From positions 40,720 through 104,719 of the forward strand of contig JAGFNQ010002586.1 in NCBI GenBank assembly GCA_024364735.1: a stretch of 64,000 nt of DNA, in the 5' to 3' direction. Under the pieces are notes generated by a model. It was not told the DNA's origin and searched no databases. It saw only the letters and a program-made list of their open reading frames with translations. Below, piece by piece: positions 47,437 through 59,066 of the stretch. The stretch is from Boesenbergia rotunda (Eukaryota; Streptophyta; Magnoliopsida; Zingiberales; Zingiberaceae). The stretch's first letter is position 1. Every line of letters starts with the position of its first letter. The translations under genes were made by a program, and so were the position numbers.

Positions 47437-48768
47437 AATATTATTAAATTGATTGTTGTAGTTTGGGTAAGATTTTATTTAATTTGAGTTTAAGTTATTT
47501 ACGAGTTAGAGTTAAATTAATTAAAAAATTAATTGAAGTTAAATTAATTAAAAAATTAATGAAGTTAAATTAATTAGGAGTTAATTAAAGTTAATTTAAT
47601 TAGGAATTAATTGAAGTTAAGTTAATTAAGAAAATAAGGACTCATTAAGTTTAAATTAATTAAGGATTAATTAAAGTTAAATTAATTAAGGATTAATTAA
47701 TGTAAAATTAATTAAGGCTTATTTAAGGTTGAAATAATTAAGGTAAAAATTGTTAAGATTTAATTAGATTTAAATTTCAAAATTTCTGGGTTAATTAATA
47801 GTTGTGGGTTTAGCTTCATCATCTTCATTATTTCAAGAATGTCTGATTTATCTACTATTTCTTCTTTATTTAATTTTTAAAGTTTTTCTAACAATTCTGA
47901 TTTGATTGAATTTTTGTAAATTTTATTAACTGTAGCCTAGATTCTAGAAAATTCAATTGCCTCCTCATCCTCATTATCAAAATCATATCCTTCTACATCT
48001 TTATAGTAGGTGATGTAAAATTCAGGGCTACTAGTTAATGTTTTATAATTTTCTTCAAGATCCCCTAAGAAATTAATAATTAAATTATTATCTAAAAATA
48101 TTTCATCTCCACTATTTTCATAAATATCATCATTATCCTCAGACATATTTTCAATATTCTCAAAAATATCATTATTATCCTCAGAAATATTTTTAATATT
48201 TTCAGAGTTATCCTTAAAATTTTCAAAAATATTTTCAGCATTATCCTTAAAATTTTCAAAATATAATTTTAGAAATTATTGCATTGACATTGAAGATTAA
48301 ACTGTTAATTTCTGTTATTTTAATATTATCTACATTTGATAATTGGTCATGCACGATATTGATTTGACTATGCAATAATTCTAATTTTTCAGAAAAATTA
48401 TCTAAGTTATCTATGTTATCATACGACTGTGCAGGAATTTGAAAATTCTTACGAACGTAAATTTTTCATGCCTTTGACGGACACTGATTCCTATAGTTTT
48501 CGTGCTTTTGACATTTGAAGCACTTTATTTGACTTTTGTCCATCTGGACTCCTAATGCTGGTACTTCCTTTGCTGCCGGTAGTGAAGAACGAGTCTTACG
48601 AGTAGGACACAGATTTTTACAATGTCCTCTCTCCCTGCACTTGAAACATATAATATGAAATTTAAAATTGACTATAATTAAGAAAAAAATACCTGATTCA
48701 CCCTTGGGCTCCCCCTCAACTCCTGGTGTCTTTGCTTCGTCAGCTGTTAGTCCGGTGAAGAGCTACCA
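47437..48768 (-). pseudogene. B gag remnant, right unit
   Basis: Knuckle 1, CFKCRERGHCKNLC, is intact near 48630. In knuckle 2 (near 48500) the His is replaced (CFKCQKHENYRNQC), so it cannot bind zinc normally. Frames to the left (48146-47937 and others) are acidic and Asn-rich. As in the left unit, the capsid domain is absent. 47470-47760 is an AT-rich run of 'aagttaaattaatta' repeats. Confidence 0.72.
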
Positions 48769-48781
48769 GGCTCTGATACCA
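48769..48781 (-). other. PBS of B, right unit
   Basis: TGGTATCAGAGCC in sense, a perfect initiator tRNA-Met match. Confidence 0.85.
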
Positions 48782-48783
48782 CT

Positions 48784-50165
48784 TATGGGGACCGGTGTCG
48801 TTGATAGAGGGAGGTGAATAACGACCGTAAAATTTCTTGCGGAAACTCATCTTTTGTAGACTTTCGAGGTTCATTCTAGATATAGAGTTAGTAGCACAGA
48901 GGAAAATAAAAAAGAACGAAAAACAAATCAACAGATTGCACACGGGATTTTTTACTTGGTTCCCAACCCCCCAGGGTCAGTACGTCCAAGGCCTAAGCAC
49001 GGGAAACACCCGTCCACTAATAGTCTCCTTTCCGAACTTTTCGGAGGTGGAGAAACTCATCTTATAGTGCAAGATTTACAAAAATATATAATAGAAATTA
49101 AGTGCATAAATTAAATCAAACCAAACAGAGAGTCGAAGACTCGGCCGATCTGGAACTCCGAAGTGCTGCGCACTTCCTCCCGGAGCTTCCTTGGTCGTAG
49201 AGCTTTGTCGATAGCACTTTATCATCACTTGGAATGCTCAGAATGATCTCAAAATTGTTGTCCTGAGTTGAGGGGTCGAAGCCCCTTTTATAGGTTTGTC
49301 TAGGGTGCCTGTGATGAAGGAGGCGCCTCACAGGGCTTAGTCAAAACTTATCTTCACGCCGAACTCGCAGTAGCAGATAACCCTTTGATCCAAGGTGCCT
49401 GTGTTGAAGGAGGCACCTGAATGATTCAGGCGCCCTATATCATTGAGGCACCTGTGTCATTGAGGCACCCTGGTTAAAGGAGGCGCCTAGCAGCCAGGTT
49501 TCCAGCCCTGTTGTGTGTTTGTTTGCCTGCTTTGTCTTAAATTTTAGGTACCTGCAAGATACACAAATACAAGGCAAACACATGTACAATCTTAGCCTTA
49601 ACAAATTGGTTCTGACTTCAAATTTCTGCGAAACCCTAGGTCGAATCGACGCCAAAGTTCCCATCCCGGGGAACGCGCCTTTCACCTACTACTCTCAGCA
49701 GACGGTTGCCACCCAGCCCATCCAGTTGGACTTTTGCCCAAATTTACTCACCAGGACTTTTTCCCAATCCTACAACCAGGACTTTGTACCCAATCCACGA
49801 CCAGGACTTATTGCCTAACTTCACTTGTCAGGACATTTTCCCAGCTTCACTCACCAGGACTTATTGCCCAACTTCACTCATCAGGACTTATGTGCCAGCC
49901 CTCGGCCAGGACTTAGTGCCCAATTTCACGAACTAGGACTTAGTGCCCAAACCTCGGTCAGGTCTTACGTGCCCAGCCCTCGGCCAGGACTTAGTGCCCA
50001 ATTCCACGAACCAGGACTTAGTGCTTAGGTTAACTCGGACTTTTCATCACTTTGGTCTAGTTTTCTTGACTACCCTTCCCTTGTTCAATGTATCACTGAC
50101 TTAAGCATATTGTCAAACATTGAAACACTTAGAAGAGGACATCACTGATGCTTCTTGCACAAACA
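48784..50165 (-). mobile_element. B 5' LTR
   Basis: 1382 bp, parallel to 26105-27489. A decayed terminal (tatgggg for tgtgggg) is shared in kind with 24009. Confidence 0.88.
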
Positions 50166-50291
50166 CCTAGTGTACCTAGGACTTTTCCTGCACACTCGAG
50201 TAGCATTATTAGTTCACAATAATACCTTAACTTCTGAACCCTTTGTCATTTTCAAAACACAGGTTTGACTTTGGTCCTTCCGGCACCAACA
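50166..50291 (-). mobile_element. A 5' LTR, first 120 bp
   Basis: It continues 24008 and matches 1455-1579 (cctaggac, gcacactcgagtagcatt, ccggcaccaaca). TSD gcttc follows at 50292-50296. Confidence 0.85.
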
Positions 50292-50296
50292 GCTTC

Positions 50297-50717
50297 ATCA
50301 TGATAGTAATACCTAAAGCCAAATAAAGGGGGAGACAACAGCTCTATAAACCTATCAGAATAGGGAGTCCTCTGCCTGCACACAACTCCAACTACCACTA
50401 TCCATGAGTGACTGAGTGTGGCACAATAAGACATCTACATGCACTCCAACTACCACTACCCTGAGTGGCCTAGTGGGCAGGGCTATATGACTGACGATGA
50501 GCTTAGACTACAAGAAAGTCGTTAGTCGCCAGCATGCAATAGTGCCAGGATGGTGCATGACATTAACGCACATGACTCCAACTAGGTCAATATCCATACA
50601 ACAGTATGCTAAACAACCAGGACAACATCCATGCTACGGTATGTTATACAATCAGGTCTATATCCCTACTACAGTATGATAAGCATGCATCCAACAAGTA
50701 TCATGATCTAGTAATCA
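50297..50717. mobile_element. right part of the old LTR split by A
   Basis: Words such as gccagcatgcaatagtgccaggatggtg resemble S1 near 7215-7245, with diverged tandem pieces. No coding. Confidence 0.4.
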
Positions 50718-52467
50718 TGCAACTAGATCTATAGAGGGGGTGTGAATAGCCAGCACCAAAACTGGCTTTCTTTTCTTTCTGCGATCAGGGTTAGCAGTGG
50801 AAACAAAGAAATAGAACAGAAAGCAAACAATACAGAAAGAACACAAACGCTAACAGAGGGATTTACAAGGTTCGGGGATAACATGCCCATACTCCTTGGT
50901 GTTCCCGTGAGGTGGGTGATCCCTTGATCGTCGGCAGATTAAGCCCCGGAAATCCGGATAATCAAAACTCCTTCTCGGTGGAGTAACCTCTCCATAGATC
51001 TCAGAAATGTATAAGTTGAGTACAGGAGACCACGAGAAGGAACTAACAGATGGAACCTTAAGCACAGGCACAGAAAGCGCGAAGGAGAAACTTTACAGAG
51101 CACAACACACAACACAGCACAACCCTAATGCAAGAACCTTCACTCAACTCTTCGTTCTCATTGTGTCTGCTTGGTTTCTGATCGACTCGCAAAGTTGTTT
51201 GTCTCTGCTTCGCCAGCCTTCTCTTAAGCTTCCCTTCTGCTCATCACAAGGCGCGTTTGCACCCACTGAACTACAGCTTCGTCACCACTGACCCACTGAC
51301 CTTCACAGAGAGCTCAGTCCACTGAAGACCTCTTTAGCAGAGCCTCAGGTCAGTTGCCAGCCCGTCAGAAGCCGTTGAATCCTGCAAACAGAAAACAAAC
51401 AAACCTGCCGAAGTGAAAGTCGCCATTAACCCTCCTTCTTGGTTTGTATCATCCCTGTATCACCTGCACATTCATCAGATTGATTAGCAAAGCAAATCAA
51501 AACATATCAGCAGTATCAGAAGTAAATCAGAAGTGATCAGGAAGTCTGACAGTGATTTAAATTAAAGTTCTGAGGCGTTGATCGATCACCCAGACCGATC
51601 AATCACCCCTCTGCCCGATCAGGTTCACTTCATGATCGATCCAGTAACGATTTGATCGGTCTCACTGACCGATCAGTGATCAGGGATCGATCACCAGACC
51701 GATCCTGAACTTCTTCAGGGTTTAGCTTCAAGAATCCAGCCACGGCCTGATCGTTTCACTGACTGATCAGGCCACAGCCTGATCGTTCAAGCCAACCCAT
51801 CTGATCGGTTAGCAGACCGATCAGGCTCAAGGCATGATCGGTCAAGCTGCCCAATCAGGTCACTTCCTGACCGATCAGGAGCCATCCTGATCGGACCAGG
51901 AAGGCCCTGATCAGTCATTCTGACGATCAGGGTTTTCTATAGACCCTTTCTGTTTTATTTATGATCGTTCACCAGAACGATCAGAAACCACACAGAATGT
52001 TTCTGATCTATTTCTGATCGTTCACCAGACTGATCAAACACCCTGGATCGGTCGCCAGACCGATCCATTAACAAGGAACTTCATGCCAACATCCTGATCG
52101 GACTCCAGACCGATCTACAACTGAGGGAGTTCGTGCCAACTCCCTGATCGGACTCCAGACCGATCCAGCTCCGACCATTTCGACCCTAAGTTCAGAGAAC
52201 AAGCTCCCTTGCCTTTTCTGACCCAGTCTGGTCTGGAGAACAAGCTCCCGAGCCCCCTCCGACCAGTATACTCAATGTTCAGTCCCCCGGACCAAGACTT
52301 CATGCCTAGCTTCACTCACCGGGACTTAGTCCAACCTAGCTTCACTCACTAGGATTTTCTTCACCTAGCATCCCTCGCTATGACCTGGCATCACTCACCA
52401 GAGTTTCCTTCACCTAGCATCACTCACTTGGATTTCTGTCACCTAGCATCACTCACTATGACCCGGC
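50718..52467 (-). mobile_element. C, LTR interrupted by D
   Basis: The left end (gatctatagagggggtgtgaatag) is the same type of U5 end as in A, B and E. Positions 51580-52165 carry GATC-centred inverted repeats, and 52280-52460 short repeats of 'cacctagcatcactcact'. It is cut at 52468 by D, and its other part should lie right of the window. No genes; short ORFs are chance. Confidence 0.6.
51580..52165. repeat. cluster of GATCGG/CCGATC inverted repeats
   Basis: Many pairs such as GATCGGTC-tcact-GACCGATC (51653) and TGATCGG-n8-CCGATC (51801, 52096, 52146). They take the place that GGCGCC or CAGTCGACTG sites hold in other LTRs here. Confidence 0.7.
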
Positions 52468-53784
52468 TGTTGGATCGAGGAAAATGATAGAGGGCGGGTG
52501 AATATCGTTAAACACTTTTCGGATAAAAAGAGCAGATACACAGCGCAAAGAAATTAAATGCACAAGAACACATGTCTATTTATTACTTGGTTCGGAGTCA
52601 CCGTCGGCTCCTACTCCAAGGCCCACGGTCCTTGACTATTTACTTTGGGCAATACTATAATCACGCAAAAAGATTTTCAAGTTAAGTGCAAGAGTATAGG
52701 AAATTTAAATTGCTACACTTTTCGTTGCCGACGCCCGATGTGGATCGTAGTTTGGAGCAGAGGGTCGTCGTCGGCGCTAGGATCTCGAAGTCGGAGTTTT
52801 TCGGGGCGTAGCGCTTGAACGAAAAGCTTTGGAGCGTTAGAAAGCAGTTATCTTGAAGCCTTGGGGTCGATCACCCTTTTATAGTGCACATGGGAGCGCC
52901 TGACACGTGCCTTCAGCTGCGAGAACCTCTATCCGCAGCACAGTCAGCGCTTATCCCCTCCGATTTGGCTCCTAGTCTGACTGGGGCACCTAGGACCTCC
53001 TGGCCACCTAGTTTGACCTGGTCCAATGGCTTCATGGAAGATTTGCTTCGATGGCCGCTTTGGCTTTGACCTTGGGCGCCCGGGACCTCCTGGGCGCCTA
53101 GCCCAGTGTGGTTTCGAAGCAGTCTTGCTTCTTGCTATTTTGGCCTTTTACCTTGGGCGCCCGGGACCTCCCGGCCGCCTAGCCCAGTTGCCTATCCCCT
53201 TCCTCTGGGGTGTTTTGAGCTGCAGAAACACAATCCTTCGATCCCTGCAACCATGGTTAGTTCCAAAACAAACTAAGCAAGAATGTTAGTCATTATTTAC
53301 AGTCGTAGCTATCTTGGTTCTGACTTCGGGTCTCCCAAATGGAACCCTAGGTCGAACCGACGCCTACTGTTCCCTCGACGGGGAACGCGTCCTCACCTAC
53401 TCCTCTCAGGAGAGTTTACCTTTTGCCAACCAGCTCCTCCGGTTGGACTTTTGCCCAATCCAGCTGACCAGGTCTTCATGCCCAACTTCTGGTCAGGTCT
53501 TCTTGCCCAAATTTCGGTCAGGTCTTTGGTGCCCAGCCCCTTGCTAGGACTTCGTGCCCAGTCCTCTACCAGAACTTCTTTGCCCGACTTCCGGTCAGGT
53601 CTTCTTGCCCAGTCCTTGACCAAGACTTCTTTGCCCAGCCCTTTGCCAGGACTTCTTGCCTAGTGTACCTAGGACTTCTTCCTGCACACTTAGTGAACAT
53701 GTTAGAACACAATAACATCTTAACTTCTGAACCCTTTGCCATTATCAAAACCCAGATTTGACTTTGGTGCTGCCTGCACCAACA
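52468..53784 (-). mobile_element. D 3' LTR
   Basis: 1317 bp, TGTTGGTGCAGGCAGC...CGATCCAACA in sense. GGCGCC pairs at 53075/53093 and near 53155, G-box at 52903, TATAAAAGGG near 52883, U5 stem-loop 52621-52650. Positions 53430-53670 have loose repeats of 'aggtcttcttgcccag'. Confidence 0.9.
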
Positions 53785-55025
53785 ATCTCCCCCTTTTTGA
53801 TTTATGGCATTCCGGTTCAAAAAGTTAAGTTAAAGAAATAGGTAAAGTAACAGATTTAATTTCCTCCCCTTGGATGAAATCTCCCCCTGAGTTTTTCAAA
53901 AATGCGTGGGGTTTTTGAAAACATTTGTAAGTCTTTGTTTATAAAATGAAAGGATTTTTCAGGTTTTCAACACTTAGAAAATCTTCAAAAAGGGATTTTC
54001 AAGTTAGAAAAATTTTCAAAATTATTCTTGAGTTGGGTACTTAGAAATTTTTTTCAAAACATTTACCTTTAGCACTTAGAAAATTTTCAAGAGAATTTTG
54101 TAGTTTCGACACTTAGAAAATTTTCCACCAGAGAATTTTGGAGTAAGTACGTAGAATATTTTCGAAAACAACTTTGAGTTAAGTACTTAGAATATTTTCG
54201 AAAATAATTTTGAGTTAAGTACTTAGAATATTTTCGAAAACAATTTTGAGTTAAGTACTTAGAATATTTTCGAACAGAATTTAAGTACAAACAGAATTTA
54301 AGTACAAAGAAAAAAATTTTCAAACAGAATTTTAAGTACTTAGAAGAATTTTCTTTTTGAAAAAGGAGATAAACATTTTTGAAAAAAAAAATTAAAAAAA
54401 TAAATTTTGAAACCTTCTTTTCTCTGCTTTCCAATCTCTCCCCCTTTGCCATATACAAAAAAAAAATTATAGCAAAAAAAATGAGTAAGGAAGGTAAAGT
54501 ACTGTATTGAACCAATTCTATGCATAAACTGGACCAAATCAATTTAACTTTTCTTTCGGGTCCTGTCTAACCCAGATAGCTACTTACTAACTGCTATAAA
54601 CAGTAGCTTTCGCTAGGGTTAGTCAAGTTAAGTGATCTGATCAAGTTAGATTTTCTAAGCTTGACACTTAACCTGATTACTGTTCAATTGGTATTTATTG
54701 CCCCAATTACTGCAGATGCACTGACTTAAAGCATCTTGAATCAAGGCATAGACCTAAGCATCTCAACCTAGTCTAGGTTATCAATCAAAAGTATCCTAAG
54801 GTGCTTGTAAGATGCTGGCTTCTAGATCTATAGGTGCATGCAGTTGTAGGGTTAGGGCATAAGCTAAGTTCATTTGCGAAAAAACCCTAGTTTTGAAGGG
54901 GGTAGGTTTTTGAAAAAAAACTAACTCGGAAATCGTTTTAAATTTCAAAATAGAAATGACTTTTCAAATAATTTAAATAGCAAATAAAAAATAATACAGT
55001 TAAAAAAAACACAAGTAGAACAGTC
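53785..55025 (-). other. D 3' untranslated region with PPT
   Basis: PPT in sense AAAAAGGGGGAGAT (53798-53785). A 36-bp tandem repeat (cttagaatattttcgaaaa) of about four copies lies at 54145-54300. 54510-54910 matches A 2600-3010. No gene. Confidence 0.8.
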
Positions 55026-55061
55026 CTATTCTACTAAGCATAATCCTAACTGATTTAGCAT
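55026..55061 (-). pseudogene. RNase H terminal codons left in D
   Basis: In sense it reads QLGLCLVE and a stop, matching QLGMCIVE-stop at 3182-3156 in A, in the same distance and context to the PPT. A few more residues upstream (S-x-L-N) may match too. This marks the right border of the replaced pol segment. Confidence 0.7.
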
Positions 55062-55195
55062 ACTAATTGAAATGGAAAAAGTAAACGAGTAATGCACAAG
55101 AGTCATCTGGTCAATAGTAGGACTAGAGAAGTCAATCCAAAGTCAAGTACGAGTCAAATACAAGTCATCATATACTAGCGTAGGCTAAAAATGAT

Positions 55196-56446
55196 CTAGA
55201 AAGAAGGTCCAGGATGGTCAGATGTGCCAGGCTGCCAAGATCGAAGCAGTGACATCATTTCATTGTATTGTGCGTTGCTTGCCTCTCGATTGGCTCGGTT
55301 TATATCGTGCTCTGCTTGAATCGCGTCGACCAACCTGATATGGTGGGCCTCCATCTCCTCTCGGAGGCTATGGATCTCTGTCTGAAGTAGTGTCAGTCTC
55401 TCGTCATTCGTCGGAGGTGGGGGCTCGTCCAAGTGCTCCTGAATCTCGGCAACGAGATCTGCGACATCGACCTCTACCTCCTCGTCGGAATTGTTCTGGG
55501 CTCCGGCTCTCTAGCGTCTCCATGATAGACCCCCGGTAACCGAGACCTCTATGCCCGCTAAGGAAAACTTTCTATGCCCAATTTCGTCAAATTCGATCAT
55601 TGTGATCATCTCTCCAATGGTAATATCGTGACCGTGATGGTGAAGAAGGGAAGTGATGATGTAGCAGTAAGGGGTGAGTACTCGACCCTGAGTCATAACA
55701 CTGGACGCATATAGAATGGTGTGGAACATGTGAAGTCCAATATCTATGTCTAAGTGATGGATCAAAGCGTACAACAAGAAGGTATGGAATGGTCGCATGG
55801 TCACGACATCCCTAGTGGTCAAGGGAAGAATGCAACGGACCAGAACACTATAAAGAGCGTAGTCCTGGACCCGGGGATCTACTGACTGAAATCGTCTAAC
55901 CAGAGGGTTACGGGCATCTCGATAGAAATATGAATAAAGGGTGTCCAGATCAATATGGGAGTAGGGAGGAGCAAAGGGAGGGTCTCTAGGAGGGTAACAA
56001 CAGAACGTGGACTGGGAAGGTCGTAGTCCAAGGAATCTATTAAACAACGAGGGTGTGATAGTCAAAGGCATCCCCTGTACTGTGGAGACATAGCTAAGGT
56101 CATCTTGTCTGACTAGGTTGTTGTAAAATTCTGCACATAGGGTCGTGTTCACAGGATGGGTGCAGAAGACAAGATGGTCAAGCTGATAGAAGTTGATGAC
56201 GTCCATAGCTACTGGACAGGACTGAGTGAAAAATTGCCTATTTAAGAAACTTGTTTTGATAGGTTTATAGGTCGTCCTAGCGAACTTATTGAATAGTTCT
56301 AAGGTCGGAAACCTAGGGTCAGGGCTAGGCTCGGTCCCGAGGATGGGTTGATTAGCACGCCGTTTTCTAAAATAAAAAGGAAAATGCATTAAGAAAAACA
56401 CAAGAGAAATAATTATAAATGCATAAACATGATACCGTGGATCCAT
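55196..56446 (-). pseudogene. Transposase_32-like gene carried by D, one intron, one internal stop
   Basis: ATG at 56446 (MDP), then a likely 69-nt intron (56435-56367: GTATCATG...TTTTATTTTAG), then RKRRANQPILG. The body resembles the plant Transposase_32 (putative plant transposon protein) family: LCAEFYNNL, a Val-Gly core, ITPSLFNRFLGLRP, a middle helical region and FLLYALIHHLDIDIG. A TAG at 55513-55511 interrupts the frame after GGLSWRR. The same frame goes on with an acidic stretch, EPPPPTNDERL and a coiled-coil (HSLREEMEAHHIRL) to a stop at 55196. About 393 codons if spliced and read through. Its function is unknown. Unspliced, the intron would encode a false hydrophobic segment. H2 sits between its promoter and ATG. 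Confidence 0.72.
56367..56435 (-). other. predicted 69-nt intron in the D gene
   Basis: CACG|GTATCATG donor, TTTTATTTTAG|AAAACGG acceptor, a CTTAAT branch-like word 20 bases before, and T-rich. Length divisible by three, so the frame is open either way. Removing it joins MDPR-type to KRR residues. Confidence 0.55.
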
Positions 56447-56513
56447 GGTTGAAGTTGGACGTTTTATGGCACGAGAAGGGCTTTCGGGCGCCTTGGGAGG
56501 AAGAGAGTTAGAG

Positions 56514-56518
56514 AGGAG
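56514..56518. repeat. target-site duplication of H2, left copy
   Basis: aggag, repeated exactly at 63277-63281. Confidence 0.9.
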
Positions 56519-57875
56519 TGTTGGTGCAGGAAGCACCATATCGAACCTTATTTTGATATTGGCAAAGGGTTCAAAGTTAAGTGTTATTGGTCATCTAACA
56601 ATTTTACTCAAGTGTGCAGGAAAAGTCCTAGCGAAAGGCTGCTAGGCACCTGGCGAAGGGCTGCCAGGAAACAAAGTCCTAGCGAAGGACTGCTAGGCAC
56701 TGGCGAAGGAATGCCAGGGTAAAAAGCCCTAGCGAAGGACTGCTAGGCTCCAGGCAAAGGATAGCTTGGGATTGAAGCCCTAGCGAAGAAATGCTAGGCA
56801 CCGGGCGAAGGACAGCTCGGCATCCAAGACCTGGCAAAGGACCGCCAGACAAAAGTCCAATCAGAGGAACGGTTGGCATCAGGTAAATTCTCCCGAGAGG
56901 AGTAGGTGAGGACGCGTTCCCCGTCGAGGGAACAGTAGGCGTCGGTTCGACCTAGGGTTCCATTTTGGAGACCCAAAGTCAGAACCAAGACAGCTAAGGC
57001 TGTATAAACTAACACATTATTATTTTATGTTGTTTTGGACTAACCCTGGATGCAGGACCAAAGGAACGAGTGTCTGCAGCTCAGAGAGCCTCAACGGAGT
57101 GAGGCAGTGGCTGAGTAGGGCGCCCGGAGTGTCCCGGGCGCCCCCAAGGTGCATACAAAACAATGTAAGTAAGGAAGGCTTCGAACAGCTGCTGGGCGGG
57201 GCGCCCCCGTGCTCCCGGGCGCCCCCGCTGCTCCCGGGCGCCCCCAATAGCAAACCATCGAACCAGAAGCCAGCGAAGCCAAGGGATAAGGTTTGACCTG
57301 GTCAACCCGGGTGCCCCCAGCGTCCCGGGCGCCCCGGTCAAGATCTGATCTCGAGTTTGAAGGGATCAGAAGCTGACCGAGACTGAGACGGATCGAGTGA
57401 CACGTGGGGGGGCGCCCCCGACGATCCGGGCGCCCCCAGAGCCTATAAAAGGGCCCTCGACCCCAGGCTTCAGAGCATCACATCTTCCAACGCTGTAACG
57501 TTCTTCTGCTCCTGCGCTTCGCTCCAGAAACCTTCCAACTCGACACGAAAGTGCAGACGACATCCCTCTACTCCGAGAAACATTCCATATCGGACGTCGG
57601 TAACGAAGAACTAATTTTTTATTTCCGTTATACTACTACTGTACTAGAACTGTAATCTTTTGTAAGAATCTTTGCGCGATTATAGAATTGCCCTCAGTAA
57701 ACGGTCAACGACCGTGGGCCTTGGAGTAGGAGTCGACCCAGGCTCCGAACCAAGTAAAATCGATCGTGTCTCTGTGTGATTTTGTTTTCTTAATTTCTGC
57801 TGCGTACTTGCTCTAAGTTTTTCTGAAAAACGTTAACGATATTCACCCCCCTCTATCGTTTCTCTCGATCCAACA
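56519..57875 (+). mobile_element. H2 5' LTR
   Basis: 1357 bp. Tandem cctagcgaagg repeats 56603-56830, GGCGCC sites (57119, 57137 and others), G-box near 57400, TATAAAAGG near 57444, U5 stem-loop 57690-57719. Confidence 0.92.
57385..57475 (+). promoter_or_regulatory. H2 core promoter
   Basis: gacacgtggg, GGCGCC pair, then cctataaaagggccctcgaccccaggcttc-type start region (split here: TATAAAAGGG, then CTCGACCCCAGGCTTC). It parallels A, B, D and H1. Confidence 0.65.
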
Positions 57876-57877
57876 AG

Positions 57878-57889
57878 TGGTATCAGAGC
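57878..57889 (+). other. PBS of H2
   Basis: TGGTATCAGAGC two bases after the LTR, perfect initiator tRNA-Met match. Confidence 0.9.
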
Positions 57890-58445
57890 GGGGAAGCTCA
57901 AATTTGGTGCAACCACCAATTTGGGAGTCTTTCGGATTTTCAAAATTATTTTATCATTTTTAATCTTTTCTCGTTAATCGACGTGGTGCAACACCACTCG
58001 ATCTTTATTTCAAATAAATAATATCTGTAGGTGTATTTAAAATATTCTTATTTTAATTTTGATGCAACACCACTCGCCTTTTTCAATTTTGAATTCTTAT
58101 TCTTGTACCATAAGTCAGAATTGATAAAACGAACAATTTTAGAAAAATTTGTCATAAACTTTTTTTTATTATTATTTTAATATTTTTCTCGAAATTAGTG
58201 CTACTTTAATTCGAGCAAATTTGTTTTAACATTAAATTCTTACTTTGTCATTATTAATCAGAATTGATAAAATCAACATTTTCAAAAATTTGTCATAAAT
58301 TATTTTTATTATTTTATTATTATTCTGCCTCGAAAGTCGTGTAATATTTTTTTTGGGCTATTTTTTTTCTTCTCCCGCACTACTAATCCAAGACCAAGTC
58401 TTGGTACATTTCTGTTATTTCTTTTGTGTGCAAGGATTATTTTTA
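57890..58445 (+). other. H2 leader, non-coding
   Basis: Several 'ggtgcaacaccactcg' type words, shared with the A leader, and T-rich stretches. This is the expected place for an RNA packaging signal. Confidence 0.55.
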
Positions 58446-59066
58446 ATGGCCAATCAAGAATGGAATAGCATTCGTCCACCGCTCTTCTTTGGTGAAAATT
58501 TCAACTCCTGGAGAAGTCAAATGGAATCCCACCTGAAGGCTAATATGGATTTATGGTCGATAATCCAAACGGGGTTCAGATTCCCCGCGAAAGATGGAAC
58601 ATCGATCGCTTGGGACAAATTGGACGAACCAACTCTGAGGAAGATCGAGACTGATGCTAAGGCAACAGAGATCATACAATGCGGTCTAACCAACGAACAA
58701 CTCAAGCTAGTCGGTTCATTTGGATGTGCTAAAGAGATGTGGGAGAAGCTACTCAACCTACACGAAAAGAGCTCCGATATTGAGGTCTTTGAAGGAGAGA
58801 TGTTCGAATCATCGAACGAATCAAATGAAGAAGAAGATTACCAAAGTTATCTTGCAGTCTCGGTCCAAGCACAGACAGCCGAGTCAGACTCGACACCCGA
58901 CGTTGAAATCGAATCTGAGTCAGACGACGAGTTTTCTGAGGCAAAGTTGGTAACTAATTTTGAATCATTTTCTTCTAAATTAAGGTTAAATAATCAAGCT
59001 GATACTGCTATGGTCGAGGAAGATATAGTTTTCATTGCAGGGAAAACTCCAAGAGAACTAAAATAA
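58446..59066 (+). CDS. H2 Gag, truncated before the zinc knuckles
   Basis: 206 aa from ATG 58446, chosen because MANQEWNSIRPPLFFGENF fits the gag start in A. The longer frame from 58353 is leader sequence. UBN2/DUF4219 capsid part: NSWRSQMESHLKANMDLWSI, GTSIAWDKLDEPTLRKIETD, QCGLTNEQLKLVGSF. An acidic SD-rich linker follows and the protein ends GKTPRELK. H1 continues here into two CCHC knuckles, so H2 Gag has lost its RNA-binding end. The stop comes at a deletion joint with a copied 20-bp filler. Confidence 0.85.
   Translation: MANQEWNSIRPPLFFGENFNSWRSQMESHLKANMDLWSIIQTGFRFPAKDGTSIAWDKLDEPTLRKIETDAKATEIIQCGLTNEQLKLVGSFGCAKEMWEKLLNLHEKSSDIEVFEGEMFESSNESNEEEDYQSYLAVSVQAQTAESDSTPDVEIESESDDEFSEAKLVTNFESFSSKLRLNNQADTAMVEEDIVFIAGKTPRELK

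Larger units (their letters stand above)
24009..50165 (-). mobile_element. B, tandem three-LTR copia-like element
   Basis: The outer ends carry TSD cctac/cctag (24004-24008, 50166-50170). Read in minus sense: LTR 50165-48784, PBS, gag remnant, interior (with G inserted), PPT, LTR 27489-26105, PBS, a second gag remnant, then a truncated LTR 24762-24009. Two body units therefore share a central LTR. The last unit has lost nearly all of its interior. Gag keeps only zinc-knuckle parts and no pol is seen, so B is non-autonomous. Confidence 0.8.
430..50291 (-). mobile_element. Ty1/copia element A (composite, carries all nested insertions to 50291)
   Basis: A reads from right to left. Its 5' LTR is in pieces at 50291-50166, 24008-22907 and 21095-20875. 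PBS and leader lie at 20874-20647. Gag is split into 20646-20613, 9423-9283 and 6112-4900. A linker and protease remnant, then an RT tail and RNase H, run to 3156. The PPT region and the 3' LTR (1579-430) follow. Removing S1, E, S2 and B makes both the gag frame and the LTR sequence continuous, which is the main proof of the nesting. The order gag-PR-(INT)-RT-RH and the RNase H motifs identify Ty1/copia. A large deletion removed integrase and most of RT. Without its insertions A would be about 6 to 7 kb. Confidence 0.85.

Noticed and set aside
56367..56435. Transmembrane segment in the D gene product
   Set aside because: The hydrophobic 23 residues are encoded by a T-rich stretch with good GT/AG sites and a branch-like word. 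An intron explains it better.
56447..56539. Upstream start of the D ORF at 56539
   Set aside because: This Met lies in the H2 LTR and exists only because of the insertion.
57091..57341. Gly/Ala/Arg-rich ORFs around 57100-57340 and 62400-62740
   Set aside because: They come from GC-rich GGCGCC repeats of the H2 LTRs and appear in both LTR copies.
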